NCBI GenBank assembly: GCA_965197635.1
Contig: CBDANN010000006.1
Location: forward strand, 372,001 to 436,000
Reading direction: 5' to 3'
DNA: 64,000 nt
Source: Bin87 sp965197635
GTDB lineage: Bacteria > Chloroflexota > Dehalococcoidia > Lucifugimonadales > UBA3495
A program made the position numbers and the translations under genes. Under the pieces are notes generated by a model that saw only the letters and a list, made by a program, of their open reading frames with translations, had not been told where the DNA came from and did not search any database. Positions 33,144 to 41,206 of the stretch are shown here, piece by piece. Every line of letters starts with the position of its first letter. The stretch's first letter is position 1.

Positions 33144-34325
33144 ATGGCTAAGCAAGTCTTCGACCGTACCAAGCCCCACGTAAACGTGGGCACCATCGGT
33201 CACGTTGACCACGGCAAGACCACCCTCACCGCGGCGATCACTCGCGTGCTGGCCGAGGAGGGCAACGCCAACTTCCGGGGCCTGGACGAAATCGACAACG
33301 CGCCGGAAGAAAAGGCCCGTGGCGTTACCATCGCCATCGCCCACGTCGAGTACGAGACCGAAAACCGGCACTATGCCCACGTTGACTGCCCCGGCCACGC
33401 CGACTACATCAAGAACATGATTACCGGCGCGGCCCAGATGGATGGCGCCGTCCTCGTGGTGTCGGCCCCCGACGGCCCCATGCCCCAGACCAGGGAGCAC
33501 ATCCTCCTGGCTCGTCAGGTGGAAGTTCCCTCCATCGTTGTCGCCCTCAACAAGGTCGATATGATGGACGACGAAGAGCTGCTGGAACTGGTGGAGTTGG
33601 AAGTGAGCGAGTTGCTCGGCACTTATGACTTCCCCGCCGACAGTCCCATCGTGCGCGTCAGCGGTCTCAAGGCGCTGGACGGCGACACTGAAGCAATGAA
33701 GCAGGTGCGCGAACTGATTCGCACCATGGACGAGTACATCCCCCAGCCCCAGCGCGTTACCGACCAGCCCTTCCTGATGCCCATTGAGGACGTATTCGGC
33801 ATCAAGGGTCGTGGCACCGTCGTTACCGGTCGGGTGGAACGCGGTCAGCTCAACGTCGGCCAGGAAGTGGAAATCATCCGCTCCGGCGACGTGCGCAAGA
33901 CCGTGGCGACCGGACTGGAAATGTTCCACAAGCTGCTGAGCACCACCGAGGCCGGCGACGCCGTGGGCGTGCTGCTGCGCGGCGTGGACCGGGACGAAGT
34001 GGAACGCGGCCAGGTCCTGGTAGCCCCCGGCTCCATGCGACCGTACCGCAAGGCCGAGGCTGAGGTGTACGTGTTGAGCCAGGCGGAAGGCGGGCGGCAT
34101 ACTCCCTTCTTCACCGGCTACAAGCCCCAGTTCTACATCCGCACCAGCGACATCACCGGCGAAATCGCCCTGCCCGACGGGGTGGAGATGGTGATGCCCG
34201 GCGACAACATCACCATGACCGTGAATCTGATCACGCCCATTGCCGTTGAGGAAGGGCTGCGCTTCGCCATTCGCGAGGGCGGCCGCACCGTCGGCGCCGG
34301 CGTTTTCACCAGGCTGCTGGAGTGA
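33144..34325 (+). CDS. tuf: Elongation factor Tu
   Basis: A 393-residue GTPase that delivers aminoacyl-tRNA to the ribosome. ATG 33144 (MAKQVFDRTKPHVNVG); the longer open frame upstream runs through the tRNA and is ignored. G1 GHVDHGKT, G2 region ARGVTIAIAHVEYE, G3 DCPGHADY, G4 NKVD and G5 SGLKAL, then the two beta-barrel domains ending EGGRTVGAGVFTRLLE. Standard length. Probably transcribed from the tRNA operon promoter at 32629. Confidence 0.97.
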   Translation: MAKQVFDRTKPHVNVGTIGHVDHGKTTLTAAITRVLAEEGNANFRGLDEIDNAPEEKARGVTIAIAHVEYETENRHYAHVDCPGHADYIKNMITGAAQMDGAVLVVSAPDGPMPQTREHILLARQVEVPSIVVALNKVDMMDDEELLELVELEVSELLGTYDFPADSPIVRVSGLKALDGDTEAMKQVRELIRTMDEYIPQPQRVTDQPFLMPIEDVFGIKGRGTVVTGRVERGQLNVGQEVEIIRSGDVRKTVATGLEMFHKLLSTTEAGDAVGVLLRGVDRDEVERGQVLVAPGSMRPYRKAEAEVYVLSQAEGGRHTPFFTGYKPQFYIRTSDITGEIALPDGVEMVMPGDNITMTVNLITPIAVEEGLRFAIREGGRTVGAGVFTRLLE

Positions 34326-34329
34326 CCTC

Positions 34330-34500
34330 ATGGCCCGCAAGTCAACCGACGCCCGGCAAGTCATCACGCTGCAATGCACTGACTGCCGCGAGCGCAACTA
34401 CGCAACAATCAAGAACCGCCGCAGCCACACCACTCGCATGGAACTGCGGAAGTACTGCAGTCGCTGTCGTGGGCACCAGGTCCACCGGGAAGTGAGGTAG
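34330..34500 (+). CDS. rpmG: 50S ribosomal protein L33
   Basis: 56 residues from ATG 34330, four bases after tuf. The zinc-ribbon cysteines CTDC and CSRC and the internal YATIKNRRSHTTRMELRKYC are typical of bacterial L33 of the zinc-containing type. tuf-rpmG-secE-nusG is a conserved order. Confidence 0.95.
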   Translation: MARKSTDARQVITLQCTDCRERNYATIKNRRSHTTRMELRKYCSRCRGHQVHREVR

Positions 34501-34506
34501 CCGGCC

Positions 34507-34776
34507 TTGGCCAGAGCATCTAGCGGTCAAAGATCCGGCAGGCGACCGGCGCCGATTTCTCCCCGCGCAGTGGGGAGGATCGGCCCGGCAGGGTTCCTGA
34601 GAGAGACCATCTCGGAGCTGCGGAAGTCGGTTTGGCCCACTAGGGAAGAGACCGCCCGACTGACGGCCGTCGTGATCGTGCTGTCCATCGTGATGGGCTT
34701 CTTCCTCGGATTGCTGGACCGGATCTTCGACTACGTCATGGGCTTTGTCATCGGCCTGAGGCAACTGCCTTTCTGA
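34507..34776 (+). CDS. secE: Preprotein translocase subunit SecE
   Basis: An 89-residue subunit of the SecYEG channel. It starts at TTG 34507 with a basic N-terminal region, then FLRETISELRKSVWPTREET, the conserved amphipathic helix and hinge of SecE. One transmembrane helix follows (AVVIVLSIVMGFFLGLLDRI). TTG use agrees with rplJ in the same cluster. Confidence 0.93.
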   Translation: MARASSGQRSGRRPAPISPRAVGRIGPAGFLRETISELRKSVWPTREETARLTAVVIVLSIVMGFFLGLLDRIFDYVMGFVIGLRQLPF

Positions 34777-34943
34777 ACGCAGGCGTCCCAGGTCTCAACC
34801 AGCGAGGGCGGAACTCCCGGTTCCGCTCTGCACTGGTCGGGTCGCCCGTGCACAACGGATGCCGCCGTCGGTCGTGAGACCGACGATGGCCGCTTCAGCA
34901 GCCCACTCACGTCACGAACCACCTACCAACCGGATGCAAGACA

Positions 34944-35507
34944 ATGATCACAATGGAACCCTTCGCCGACCTGCGCTGGTACATCGTCCATACCTACACC
35001 GGGCAGGAGGATATGGTGAAGCGCAACCTCGACCTGCGCCGGCACAGCCTGGGGATGGACGACCGGATCCGGCGGGTTGAAGTGCCCGCCGAGGAAGAGA
35101 TCATCCGCAACAAGGGCGAGCGCAGTTCCCAACGGCGCAAGCTGTTTCCGGGGTACATCCTCGTCCAGATGGTGATGGACGACGAGGCCTGGTTCGTGGT
35201 GCGGAACACCACCGGAGTGACCGGGTTTATCTCCGCGGAGGAGGAAGGCGGCGACCGGCCGCGACCGGTGCCATTGGACGACCGGGAGGTTGACGATATC
35301 CTGGAACGGGTGGCCTCCGGCGAACCCCGCGCCGTAATCGGCCTCACCTCGGGCGACACCGTACGCATCTCCGAGGGACCCTTCGCCGATATGCTGGGCC
35401 GCGTGGAAGAAGTGGACGAGCACCGGGGACAGGTCACAGTCCTCATATCAGTCTTCGGCCGGGAAACTCCCGTGGCTCTGGACTTTATACAGGTGGAAAA
35501 GGTTTAA
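34944..35507 (+). CDS. nusG: Transcription termination/antitermination protein NusG
   Basis: 187 residues. The NGN domain begins WYIVHTYTGQEDMVKRNL and includes RRKLFPGYILVQM and WFVVRNTTGVTGFI. The C-terminal KOW domain is SGDTVRISEGPFADMLGRVE. ATG 34944 or 34953 may be used. It links RNA polymerase to Rho or the ribosome. The 167-bp gap from secE has no gene. Confidence 0.96.
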   Translation: MITMEPFADLRWYIVHTYTGQEDMVKRNLDLRRHSLGMDDRIRRVEVPAEEEIIRNKGERSSQRRKLFPGYILVQMVMDDEAWFVVRNTTGVTGFISAEEEGGDRPRPVPLDDREVDDILERVASGEPRAVIGLTSGDTVRISEGPFADMLGRVEEVDEHRGQVTVLISVFGRETPVALDFIQVEKV

Positions 35508-35537
35508 TTTCCGCTCTCAACACTGCATCACCCCAAC

Positions 35538-35565
35538 CCTCTCCCTTGCTTCATGATGGGAGAGG
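35538..35565 (+). repeat. Intergenic hairpin between nusG and rplK
   Basis: CCTCTCCC (35538-35545) pairs with GGGAGAGG (35558-35565) around a 12-base loop, without a T-tract. Similar C-rich hairpins (CCCTCACCC/GGGCGAGGG near 38337-38357; CCCCTCCCACCGGGGGTG near 39754) lie between later genes, suggesting a dispersed intergenic repeat. Confidence 0.65.
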
Positions 35566-35587
35566 AAGCATTTAACGGAGGCCATCA

Positions 35588-36016
35588 GTGGCAAAGAAGG
35601 TACTGGCCGTCATCAAGCTTCAACTGGAAGCGGGGAAGGCCACCCCGGCCCCGCCGGTAGGCCCGGCGCTGGGTCAGCACGGCGTCAACATCATGGCCTT
35701 CGTCAAGGACTACAACGAGCGCACCGGCAGTCAGGCCGGAACCGTCGTGCCGGTGCATCTGACGGTGTACCAGGACCGCTCGTTCACCTTCGTTACCCGG
35801 ACTCCGCCGGCGTCGGACCTGCTGCGTCGCGCCGCCGGCATTGAGAGAGGGCAAGGCGACGCGCGCGCTCCCATCGGGGTGTCCGTTTCCAGCGCCGTCC
35901 TGCGGGGTATCGCCGAGGAGAAGCTGAAAGACCTGAACGCCAACACGGTGGAACAGGCCATGAACATCATCGCGGGAACGGCCCGCAGCATGGGCATCAC
36001 GGTCGAAGACGACTAA
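35588..36016 (+). CDS. rplK: 50S ribosomal protein L11
   Basis: 142 residues using GTG 35588 after ACGGAGG. The N-terminal IKLQLEAGKATPAPPVGPAL is the thiostrepton/stringent-response proline-rich region. The C-terminal RNA-binding domain has KDLNANTVEQAMNIIAGTAR and ends GITVEDD. Part of the 23S GTPase-associated centre. Confidence 0.96.
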   Translation: MAKKVLAVIKLQLEAGKATPAPPVGPALGQHGVNIMAFVKDYNERTGSQAGTVVPVHLTVYQDRSFTFVTRTPPASDLLRRAAGIERGQGDARAPIGVSVSSAVLRGIAEEKLKDLNANTVEQAMNIIAGTARSMGITVEDD

Positions 36017-36063
36017 TGACGCCGCAAACCCGACGCTGAGAACGCCGCAAGGGAGATTGGAAA

Positions 36064-36777
36064 ATGCCCAAACACAGCCGCCGATACAACTCCGTCGCCG
36101 AGCGTGTCCCGGAGGACAGCGTTTACCAACCGCGTGAGGCCATTGACCTGGTGAAGGAGCTGTCCACCGTCAAGTTCGATGAGACTATCGAGGTGCACCT
36201 GCGCACCAACGCCGACGTGCGCCACGCCGAGCAGCAGGTGCGCGGCGTGACCGTGTTGCCCCACGGGTTGGGCAAGCAGGTGCGCGTGCTGGTGTTCGCC
36301 AACGGCGAGGCCGCCGACATCGCCCGTCAGGCCGGCGCCGACTACGTGGGCGACGACGACCTGATAGCCCAGATTGAAGGGGGCTGGATGGAGTTCGACG
36401 TGGGTCTGGCGATCCCCGAAGTGATGTCCAAGATCGGCCGGCTGGGCCGTTACCTGGGTCGGCGTGGTCTGATGCCCAACCCGCGAACCGGCACACTGGT
36501 ACAGGCGCGGGACCTGCCGCGCGTGATCCAGGAATCCAAGGCGGGCCGCCTGGAGTTCCGCACCGACCGCACGGCCATCATTCACGGGCAGTTCGGCAAG
36601 TCGTCCTTCGAGACTGACGCGCTGATGGATAACCTGTCCGTGTTCATGGACTCGGTGATGCGCGAGCGGCCGGAGGCGGTGAAAGGCTCGTTCATCAAGT
36701 CGGCGTACATCACGTCGTCCATGGGGCCGGGCCTCTCGGTGGACATTGGGACGCTGCAGGCGCTGCAGCCGGAGTAG
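36064..36777 (+). CDS. rplA: 50S ribosomal protein L1
   Basis: 237 residues. PREAIDLVKELSTVKFDETI, the conserved GRYLGRRGLMPNPRTGT loop and SAYITSSMGPGLSVD mark L1, which forms the E-site stalk and represses its own operon in many bacteria. ATG 36064 follows AAGGGAG. Confidence 0.96.
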   Translation: MPKHSRRYNSVAERVPEDSVYQPREAIDLVKELSTVKFDETIEVHLRTNADVRHAEQQVRGVTVLPHGLGKQVRVLVFANGEAADIARQAGADYVGDDDLIAQIEGGWMEFDVGLAIPEVMSKIGRLGRYLGRRGLMPNPRTGTLVQARDLPRVIQESKAGRLEFRTDRTAIIHGQFGKSSFETDALMDNLSVFMDSVMRERPEAVKGSFIKSAYITSSMGPGLSVDIGTLQALQPE

Positions 36778-36877
36778 TGATTGCGGGTTCACAAAGCGGT
36801 AACGGCGACTTCAAGGTAGTTTCTACATTGATCGGCAGGATCTTGCCCATCCGGTGAATACGGAGGGAGGCCATATC

Positions 36878-37234
36878 ATGCAGGTTTTGAAGTACCAAAC
36901 CGCCGCCGCCACATTTCTGCTGCAAGCCTTCGAAGAGATTGAAGCCGGCGACCTGCGCCAAGCCTCAGAGAAGGGGTGGGGCGCTGCTGCTGAAATCGTT
37001 AAGGCCATCGCCGAACATCGTGGTTGGGAACATGGCAGTCATGACAGTTTGTTCGAGGTCGCGAGCCGTTTGGCTCAAGAATCGGGTGATTTCAACATCA
37101 GCTATGACTTCTCCGGGGCGTCAACGTTGCACACAAATTTTTACGAGGGCTGGCTGCGAGAAGAAATGGTGCACAATGGGCTCCATCAAGTCCAGCGTTT
37201 GGTAGAAACCTTGTCTCCGCTGCTTCGCAGGTGA
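36878..37234 (+). CDS. PaREP1-like small helical protein inside the ribosomal cluster
   Basis: 118 residues from ATG 36878, with GGAGGGAGG upstream (about 36861-36869). GDLRQASEKGWGAAAEIVKA, AEHRGWEHGSHDSL and STLHTNFYEGWLREEMVHNG are shared with the gene at 29959. It sits between rplA and rplJ, which are normally adjacent, so it is a later insertion into the L11-L1-L10-L12 unit. Function unknown. Confidence 0.7.
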   Translation: MQVLKYQTAAATFLLQAFEEIEAGDLRQASEKGWGAAAEIVKAIAEHRGWEHGSHDSLFEVASRLAQESGDFNISYDFSGASTLHTNFYEGWLREEMVHNGLHQVQRLVETLSPLLRR

Positions 37235-37711
37235 AAGTTATCGGCTCCTTCCAGGTCGCGTAAATCGACTTTGCTTGACGAAATCCGCATCACCTTTCTA
37301 CGAGCACCAGGGAACGGAGGAGAACGTAGCTAAGCAACTGAAGCATGGGGCAGTAACTCGACCAGCTGCAACCGCTGGTTTGACGTGGGGTAGCGTTCCG
37401 ATTGAGGTGGTTTCCGTCCGTAGGGGCGAATGGCCATTCGCCCCTACCCTCACTAGCAACGGCATGTATGGAATCAAAACACCTAATACGGAACGCTGCC
37501 GCATAAGGGGCGCACATTGTGTTTTCGTGGAGAGAGTGGTAGGCTGGTCAGCACAATCGAATAGCGACCACAAGTGCCTGAGACAGTGGGTTCCGACTTC
37601 GGGATAATGGCGATCACTCGCCGCCCGCCGAGGCGAAATCCGCCGGATACATCCGGCGGCAGCAAGGTTAGTTGACGCAGGCGGCGCCTTTGCCGTGACT
37701 GTGTCGTCCAA
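37235..37711. other. 477-bp gene-free spacer before rplJ
   Basis: No convincing gene. It contains the 28-bp palindrome at 37420-37447 and leads into the attenuator hairpin at 37712. Short frames in it lack ribosome sites and recognisable content. Confidence 0.6.
37420..37447. repeat. 28-bp perfect palindrome
   Basis: The arm GTAGGGGCGAATGG is followed immediately by its exact reverse complement. It is related to the palindrome at 38825-38852, whose arms differ by two compensated positions (AT to CC). Confidence 0.95.
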
Positions 37712-37748
37712 CCCGCGCCCTGTGTCTCGAGGCGCGGGTCGTTTTTTT
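37712..37748 (+). promoter_or_regulatory. Attenuator/terminator hairpin in the L10 leader
   Basis: CCCGCGCC (37712-37719) pairs with GGCGCGGG (37731-37738), followed after three bases by TTTTTTT (37742-37748). It ends 28 bases before the rplJ start. Its placement matches leader regions where L10/L12 or transcription attenuation controls rplJL; here it would terminate unless melted. Confidence 0.82.
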
Positions 37749-37775
37749 GCCTCATGGCAACTCAGGAGTAAAACC

Positions 37776-38315
37776 TTGCCAACACAGGAAAAAGTGGACC
37801 GGGTGGCCGAACTGAAGGAGAAACTGGAACGCAGTTCCATCGTCATCTCCACCGGCTACACCGGCATGAACGCCAACCAGATGGTGGACTTGCGCCGGCG
37901 GATGCTTGATGGCGGCGTTGAGTTCGTCGTCGTCAAGAACAACCTGCTCAGCCTGGCCGCCGACGCCGCCGAGGTCCCTCAGCTCAAGGAGGTCATCGCC
38001 GGGCAGACGGCCATAGCGTTGGGTTACGATGACGCGGCCCTCGTCGCCAAGGCGGTGAACGACGCATCCAACGCCAGTGCTGGGGCGCTGTCCATTCACG
38101 GCGCGGTCGTGGGCCAGAACCCCGCGATGCCACCCGACGAAGTTTCACGCCTGGCAACCCTGCCGCCGCGTCCGGTGCTGGTGGCGCAACTGCTGGGCAA
38201 TATGCAGTCGCCGCTGTACGGCCTGATGAACGTGCTGAACGGCACCATCCGCAGCCTGGCCTACGTTCTGCAAGCCCGTATGGATCAGATGCAACCGGCA
38301 GAGGCGGCGGAATAG
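37776..38315 (+). CDS. rplJ: 50S ribosomal protein L10
   Basis: 179 residues starting at TTG 37776, preceded by CAGGAG. The longer frame passes through the attenuator and is rejected. KVDRVAELKEKLERSSIVIS, VKNNLLSLAADAA and the LPPRPVLVAQLLGNMQSPLY region fit L10, which anchors the L7/L12 dimers. The C-terminal helix binds L12. Confidence 0.93.
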   Translation: MPTQEKVDRVAELKEKLERSSIVISTGYTGMNANQMVDLRRRMLDGGVEFVVVKNNLLSLAADAAEVPQLKEVIAGQTAIALGYDDAALVAKAVNDASNASAGALSIHGAVVGQNPAMPPDEVSRLATLPPRPVLVAQLLGNMQSPLYGLMNVLNGTIRSLAYVLQARMDQMQPAEAAE

Positions 38316-38412
38316 AAACTCCCGACCATTACCAACCCTCACCCACAAAGGGCGAGGGGGCGAAAATTGTAAAGAAAGGGCAAACGCAAGGAAGAAACAG
38401 GAGGTTTCAACC

Positions 38413-38802
38413 ATGGCAGTGAATCAGGAAGTTCTGGATGCAATCAAGGGCATGAGCGTGATGGACCTGGCCGACCTGGTCAAGGCCATTGAGGAAGAGT
38501 TCGGCATCTCCGCGGCCGCTCCCATGGCGGTTGCGGCGGTCCCGGCGGCCGGCGTGGTTACCGACGACGCCCCGTCGGCGGGCGACGAGCAGACCGAGTT
38601 CACCGTAACCCTGGCCGACTTCGGCGCCAACAAGATCAACGTCATCAAGGCGGTGCGCGAAGTGACCGACCTGGGTCTGCGCGAAGCCAAGGAATTGGTG
38701 GAAGCGGCTCCGACCCGCGTCCGCGAGGGCGTGAACAAGGAAGAAGCCGACAGCATCAAGGGCAAGTTGGAAGAGGCTGGCGCTACGGTGCAGGTGGGCT
38801 AG
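38413..38802 (+). CDS. rplL: 50S ribosomal protein L7/L12
   Basis: 129 residues. The N-terminal dimerisation part is MSVMDLADLVKAIEEEFGIS, then an Ala/Pro hinge, and the C-terminal factor-binding domain EFTVTLADFGANKINVIKAV, LGLREAKELVEAAPTRVREG and EEADSIKGKLEEAGATVQVG. CAGGAGG lies before ATG 38413. Confidence 0.96.
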   Translation: MAVNQEVLDAIKGMSVMDLADLVKAIEEEFGISAAAPMAVAAVPAAGVVTDDAPSAGDEQTEFTVTLADFGANKINVIKAVREVTDLGLREAKELVEAAPTRVREGVNKEEADSIKGKLEEAGATVQVG

Positions 38803-38824
38803 TTCCCCTTCGCAGGTGCGTACC

Positions 38825-38852
38825 GTAGGGGCGACCGGCCGGTCGCCCCTAC
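38825..38852. repeat. 28-bp perfect palindrome after rplL
   Basis: GTAGGGGCGACCGG is followed by its exact reverse complement with no loop and no T-tract. Same family as 37420-37447. Confidence 0.95.
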
Positions 38853-38932
38853 CCATTTGTTGATAAGGCGGAACGCTAGCGGGCAAGGCATGGTGTACAA
38901 TGCCGTCAGTTTGAGCGGGAGGCTTTCCGCGT

Positions 38933-39736
38933 ATGGATTTTCAACTTGAGGGCAAGACCGCAATCGTAACCGGCGGCAGCCGGGGCATCGGCAAGGCGGT
39001 GGCAAGGGTGCTGGCGGCGGACGGATGCCGCGTCGTGATCACGGGGCGTTATGCCGACACACTGTCGGAATCGGCGGAGGACGTCGCCGGGGCGACCGGC
39101 GGGTCGGTCACGCCCATCGTCTGCGACATGACCAGCACGGAGCAGGTGAACGGCATGGTCGCCGCCGCTGTGGAAGCGCTGGGCGGACGCATCGACATCC
39201 TGGTGAACAACGCCGCCGCGCCGGGCGGGCTGGCTCGCGGCTCGCTGGGCGAGATCCGCGACGAGGACGTGATGCTGGACCTGGACACCAAGGTGATGGG
39301 CTACCTGCGCTGCGCCCGGGCCGTTGCGCCCTACATGCAAGAGCAGGGTTGGGGCCGCATCGTCAACGTGGGCGGCCTGTCGGCGCGGCGGGCGGCAGGG
39401 AACCTCAGCGCCGGCGTGCGCAACTCCGGCCTGTCCAACCTGACCAAGTACCTGGCCGAAGAGTTGGGCGGAGACGGCGTGTGCGTCAACCTGGTGCATC
39501 CCGGCACCACTCGCACCGAGCGCAGCGGCCCGATGTACGCCGAGCAAGCCGAGCGCGAGGGCGTAACGGTGGAGGAAATCGAGCGTCGCGCCGCGGCCGG
39601 CAACTCCACCAAGCGTATCGTGGACGCCGAAGAGCTGGCCTGGGTGGTGGCCTTTTTGGCCTCGCCGCGCAGCATCGCCATCAGCGGCGAGACCATCGCG
39701 GCCGGCGGCGGCGCCGGGGCCAACGTTTACCATTAA
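38933..39736 (+). CDS. SDR-family oxidoreductase lacking the YxxxK motif
   Basis: 267 residues. The NAD-binding TGGSRGIGKAVA, NNAAAPGG and IVNVGGLSARRAAGN are normal for a classical short-chain dehydrogenase. At the catalytic position, however, the sequence is AGVRNSGLSNLTKYLAEEL, so Tyr and Lys of YxxxK are replaced by Ala and Asn. LVHPGTTRTERSG and the C-terminal ISGETIAAGGGAG are retained. Either the chemistry is altered or the protein is a non-catalytic homologue. It begins 131 bp after rplL and has its own leader. Confidence 0.85.
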   Translation: MDFQLEGKTAIVTGGSRGIGKAVARVLAADGCRVVITGRYADTLSESAEDVAGATGGSVTPIVCDMTSTEQVNGMVAAAVEALGGRIDILVNNAAAPGGLARGSLGEIRDEDVMLDLDTKVMGYLRCARAVAPYMQEQGWGRIVNVGGLSARRAAGNLSAGVRNSGLSNLTKYLAEELGGDGVCVNLVHPGTTRTERSGPMYAEQAEREGVTVEEIERRAAAGNSTKRIVDAEELAWVVAFLASPRSIAISGETIAAGGGAGANVYH

Positions 39737-39799
39737 TTCCCCCTCACCTCAACCCCCTCCCACCGGGGGTGATGGAGGTGCGATTCAGGAGCTTTACAG

Positions 39800-40114
39800 A
39801 TGATCAAGGTAACCGTTTTCTACGACAATGAGGAAGGAAAATCCTTTGACTTCGACTACTACGTGAACACGCACATGCCCATGGTGCAGGAGCGGCTGAC
39901 CACCTTCGGGATGCGCTACTACAACGTGGAGAAGGGCATTTCCGACACCGACCCCAACGCGCCGCCGCTGTACACCTGCGTCGGCTACCTGTTCTTCAAC
40001 GACGTGGACGGGGTGCACGAGGGCTTCAAGACCCACGGGCGCGAACTGGTGGGCGACGTGAAGAACTTTACGGATATCAACCCGAAGTTCCTGATCAGCG
40101 AGCTGATTGCGTAA
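39800..40114 (+). CDS. EthD-domain protein
   Basis: 104 residues. VTVFYDNEEGKSFDFDYYVN, THMPMVQERL and the pattern of a ferredoxin-like dimeric alpha-beta barrel match EthD proteins, found with oxygenase systems and lactone/aldehyde chemistry. Located 63 bp after the SDR, on the same strand, so they may share a transcript and pathway. Confidence 0.75.
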   Translation: MIKVTVFYDNEEGKSFDFDYYVNTHMPMVQERLTTFGMRYYNVEKGISDTDPNAPPLYTCVGYLFFNDVDGVHEGFKTHGRELVGDVKNFTDINPKFLISELIA

Positions 40115-40161
40115 CGCCGATAGGGAGAAGAGGCCAACCGCAAGCAAGGGGGAGTTGCGAT

Positions 40162-41202
40162 ATGCACGGCGCTGTTGCCGACGTGTTTCTCCAATGCGAT
40201 GAAGCAGTCCGCCGGGGCCGGCTTATCCATCGAACCAACCGGGTGGACAAGGAGTTCCACTTCCAAGACTGGTTCCAGACCCGTTTGGACGAGATTCAGG
40301 CAACATACGACCCGCCGGCCCGCAACTCCTATCCCGATTTTAGGCTGGTACATAGCAGCATTATGGCCGTGGCCGGCCCGTGCAGAGGCGACTAACTGGT
40401 CAGTCCGCGTCGGCCGTGTATACTCTGGCGAGGCGTGTCGTACGGACCAAGACCGAGTAGACGTTGGTGCATATTGCCCGATCCATAGCATGGTCCGGGA
40501 GTTTTACGACTACAGCATTGGTGACGCCCCGTTGTGGGGCGATCCCGTTGGATAGATTGTGCGTTGCCGATGACTCCCTCCGGCGACACGCCTACGCTGT
40601 AAGGAGGGCCAGTCGCCGCGTGAAAACTCCAGTTAGTGGATAGTCCAGTGGGATACGAGGTAAAGGCGCTAGCATACCCCGGCCGGGAAGCCACCTATGA
40701 CGCCAACAGCCAGATGCCCACGGGGTTCCACAACGGCAGAACCGTGTACTACGTTTTTGGTCGGTACCCCAAAGACCCTGATGGTGACGACTACCCGGTA
40801 ATCGACTTGGTGCTGTTCCACGGCGACTTTCTCAATGCCAACCACGAGTATGTCCATGAGAACAAGCACATCACCGGCTTCGGAAGTTACGGCGACGTTA
40901 TGATAAGGGACCGGAAAATGTACGTGGCTCCTACTCCATTCGCGCTAACGGACGGCACGGTGGGTCAACGTACCCTGATCCTGCCCAGTAACATCGAAGT
41001 GGATGAGCGGTTGGAGTCGTGTGGGGAACTGGTGCGGGTAGAAACCGAGCGCCTTCTCGTGGGATACAACGCCGATTTGAGGGCAAATACCCTCACCCCT
41101 GAATACATGGAGAACACCTCGGCCGGCTTGGAGCACCGTTTCGTCGCGTACCGCGCTGCCGGGACAGACGGTCCAATGGTCACGATGAAGGACGCGGCCT
41201 GA
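40162..41202 (+). pseudogene. PD-(D/E)XK-type restriction endonuclease split by a mini-IS110
   Basis: The N-terminal piece (40162-40355) reads MHGAVADVFLQCDEAVRRGR, HFQDWFQTRLDEIQATY, NSYPDFRLVHS; the C-terminal piece (40640-41202, same frame) reads SPVGYEVKALAYPGREATYD, FHNGRTVYYVFGRYPKD and FGSYGDVMIRDRKMYVAP. Removing 40356-40643 (288 bp, 96 codons) joins them without gap as RLVHSPVGYEVKAL. PD in SYPDF and EVK in GYEVK fit the PD...ExK catalytic motif, so the insertion separates the two catalytic halves. The intact DNA methylase starts five bases downstream. Nuclease assignment rests on this motif and on the context. Confidence 0.78.
40356..40643 (+). mobile_element. 288-bp transposase-less IS110 derivative (bridge-RNA-only element)
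   Basis: About 250 bp match the non-coding left end of the full IS110 (reverse complement of 53225-53484), starting CATTATG and including GTGCAGAGG, GACTAACTGG and GCATTGGTGACG. The last 25 bp match its right end (CAGTTAGTGGAT). No transposase codons remain. A stem CGCCCC/GGGGCG (40525-40530, 40536-40541) replaces CGCTCC/GGAGCG of the full copy. ATAG is present at both junctions (40352-40355 and 40640-40643). It needs IS110 transposase in trans. Confidence 0.82.
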
Positions 41203-41206
41203 CTAC

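Noticed and set aside
33132..34397. 421-codon open frame antisense to tuf
   Set aside because: Shadow of the elongation factor Tu gene; no ribosome site and no protein-like domain.
37275..37607. 110-codon plus-strand ORF before rplJ
   Set aside because: Runs through a palindrome, lacks a ribosome site and has no recognisable protein content.
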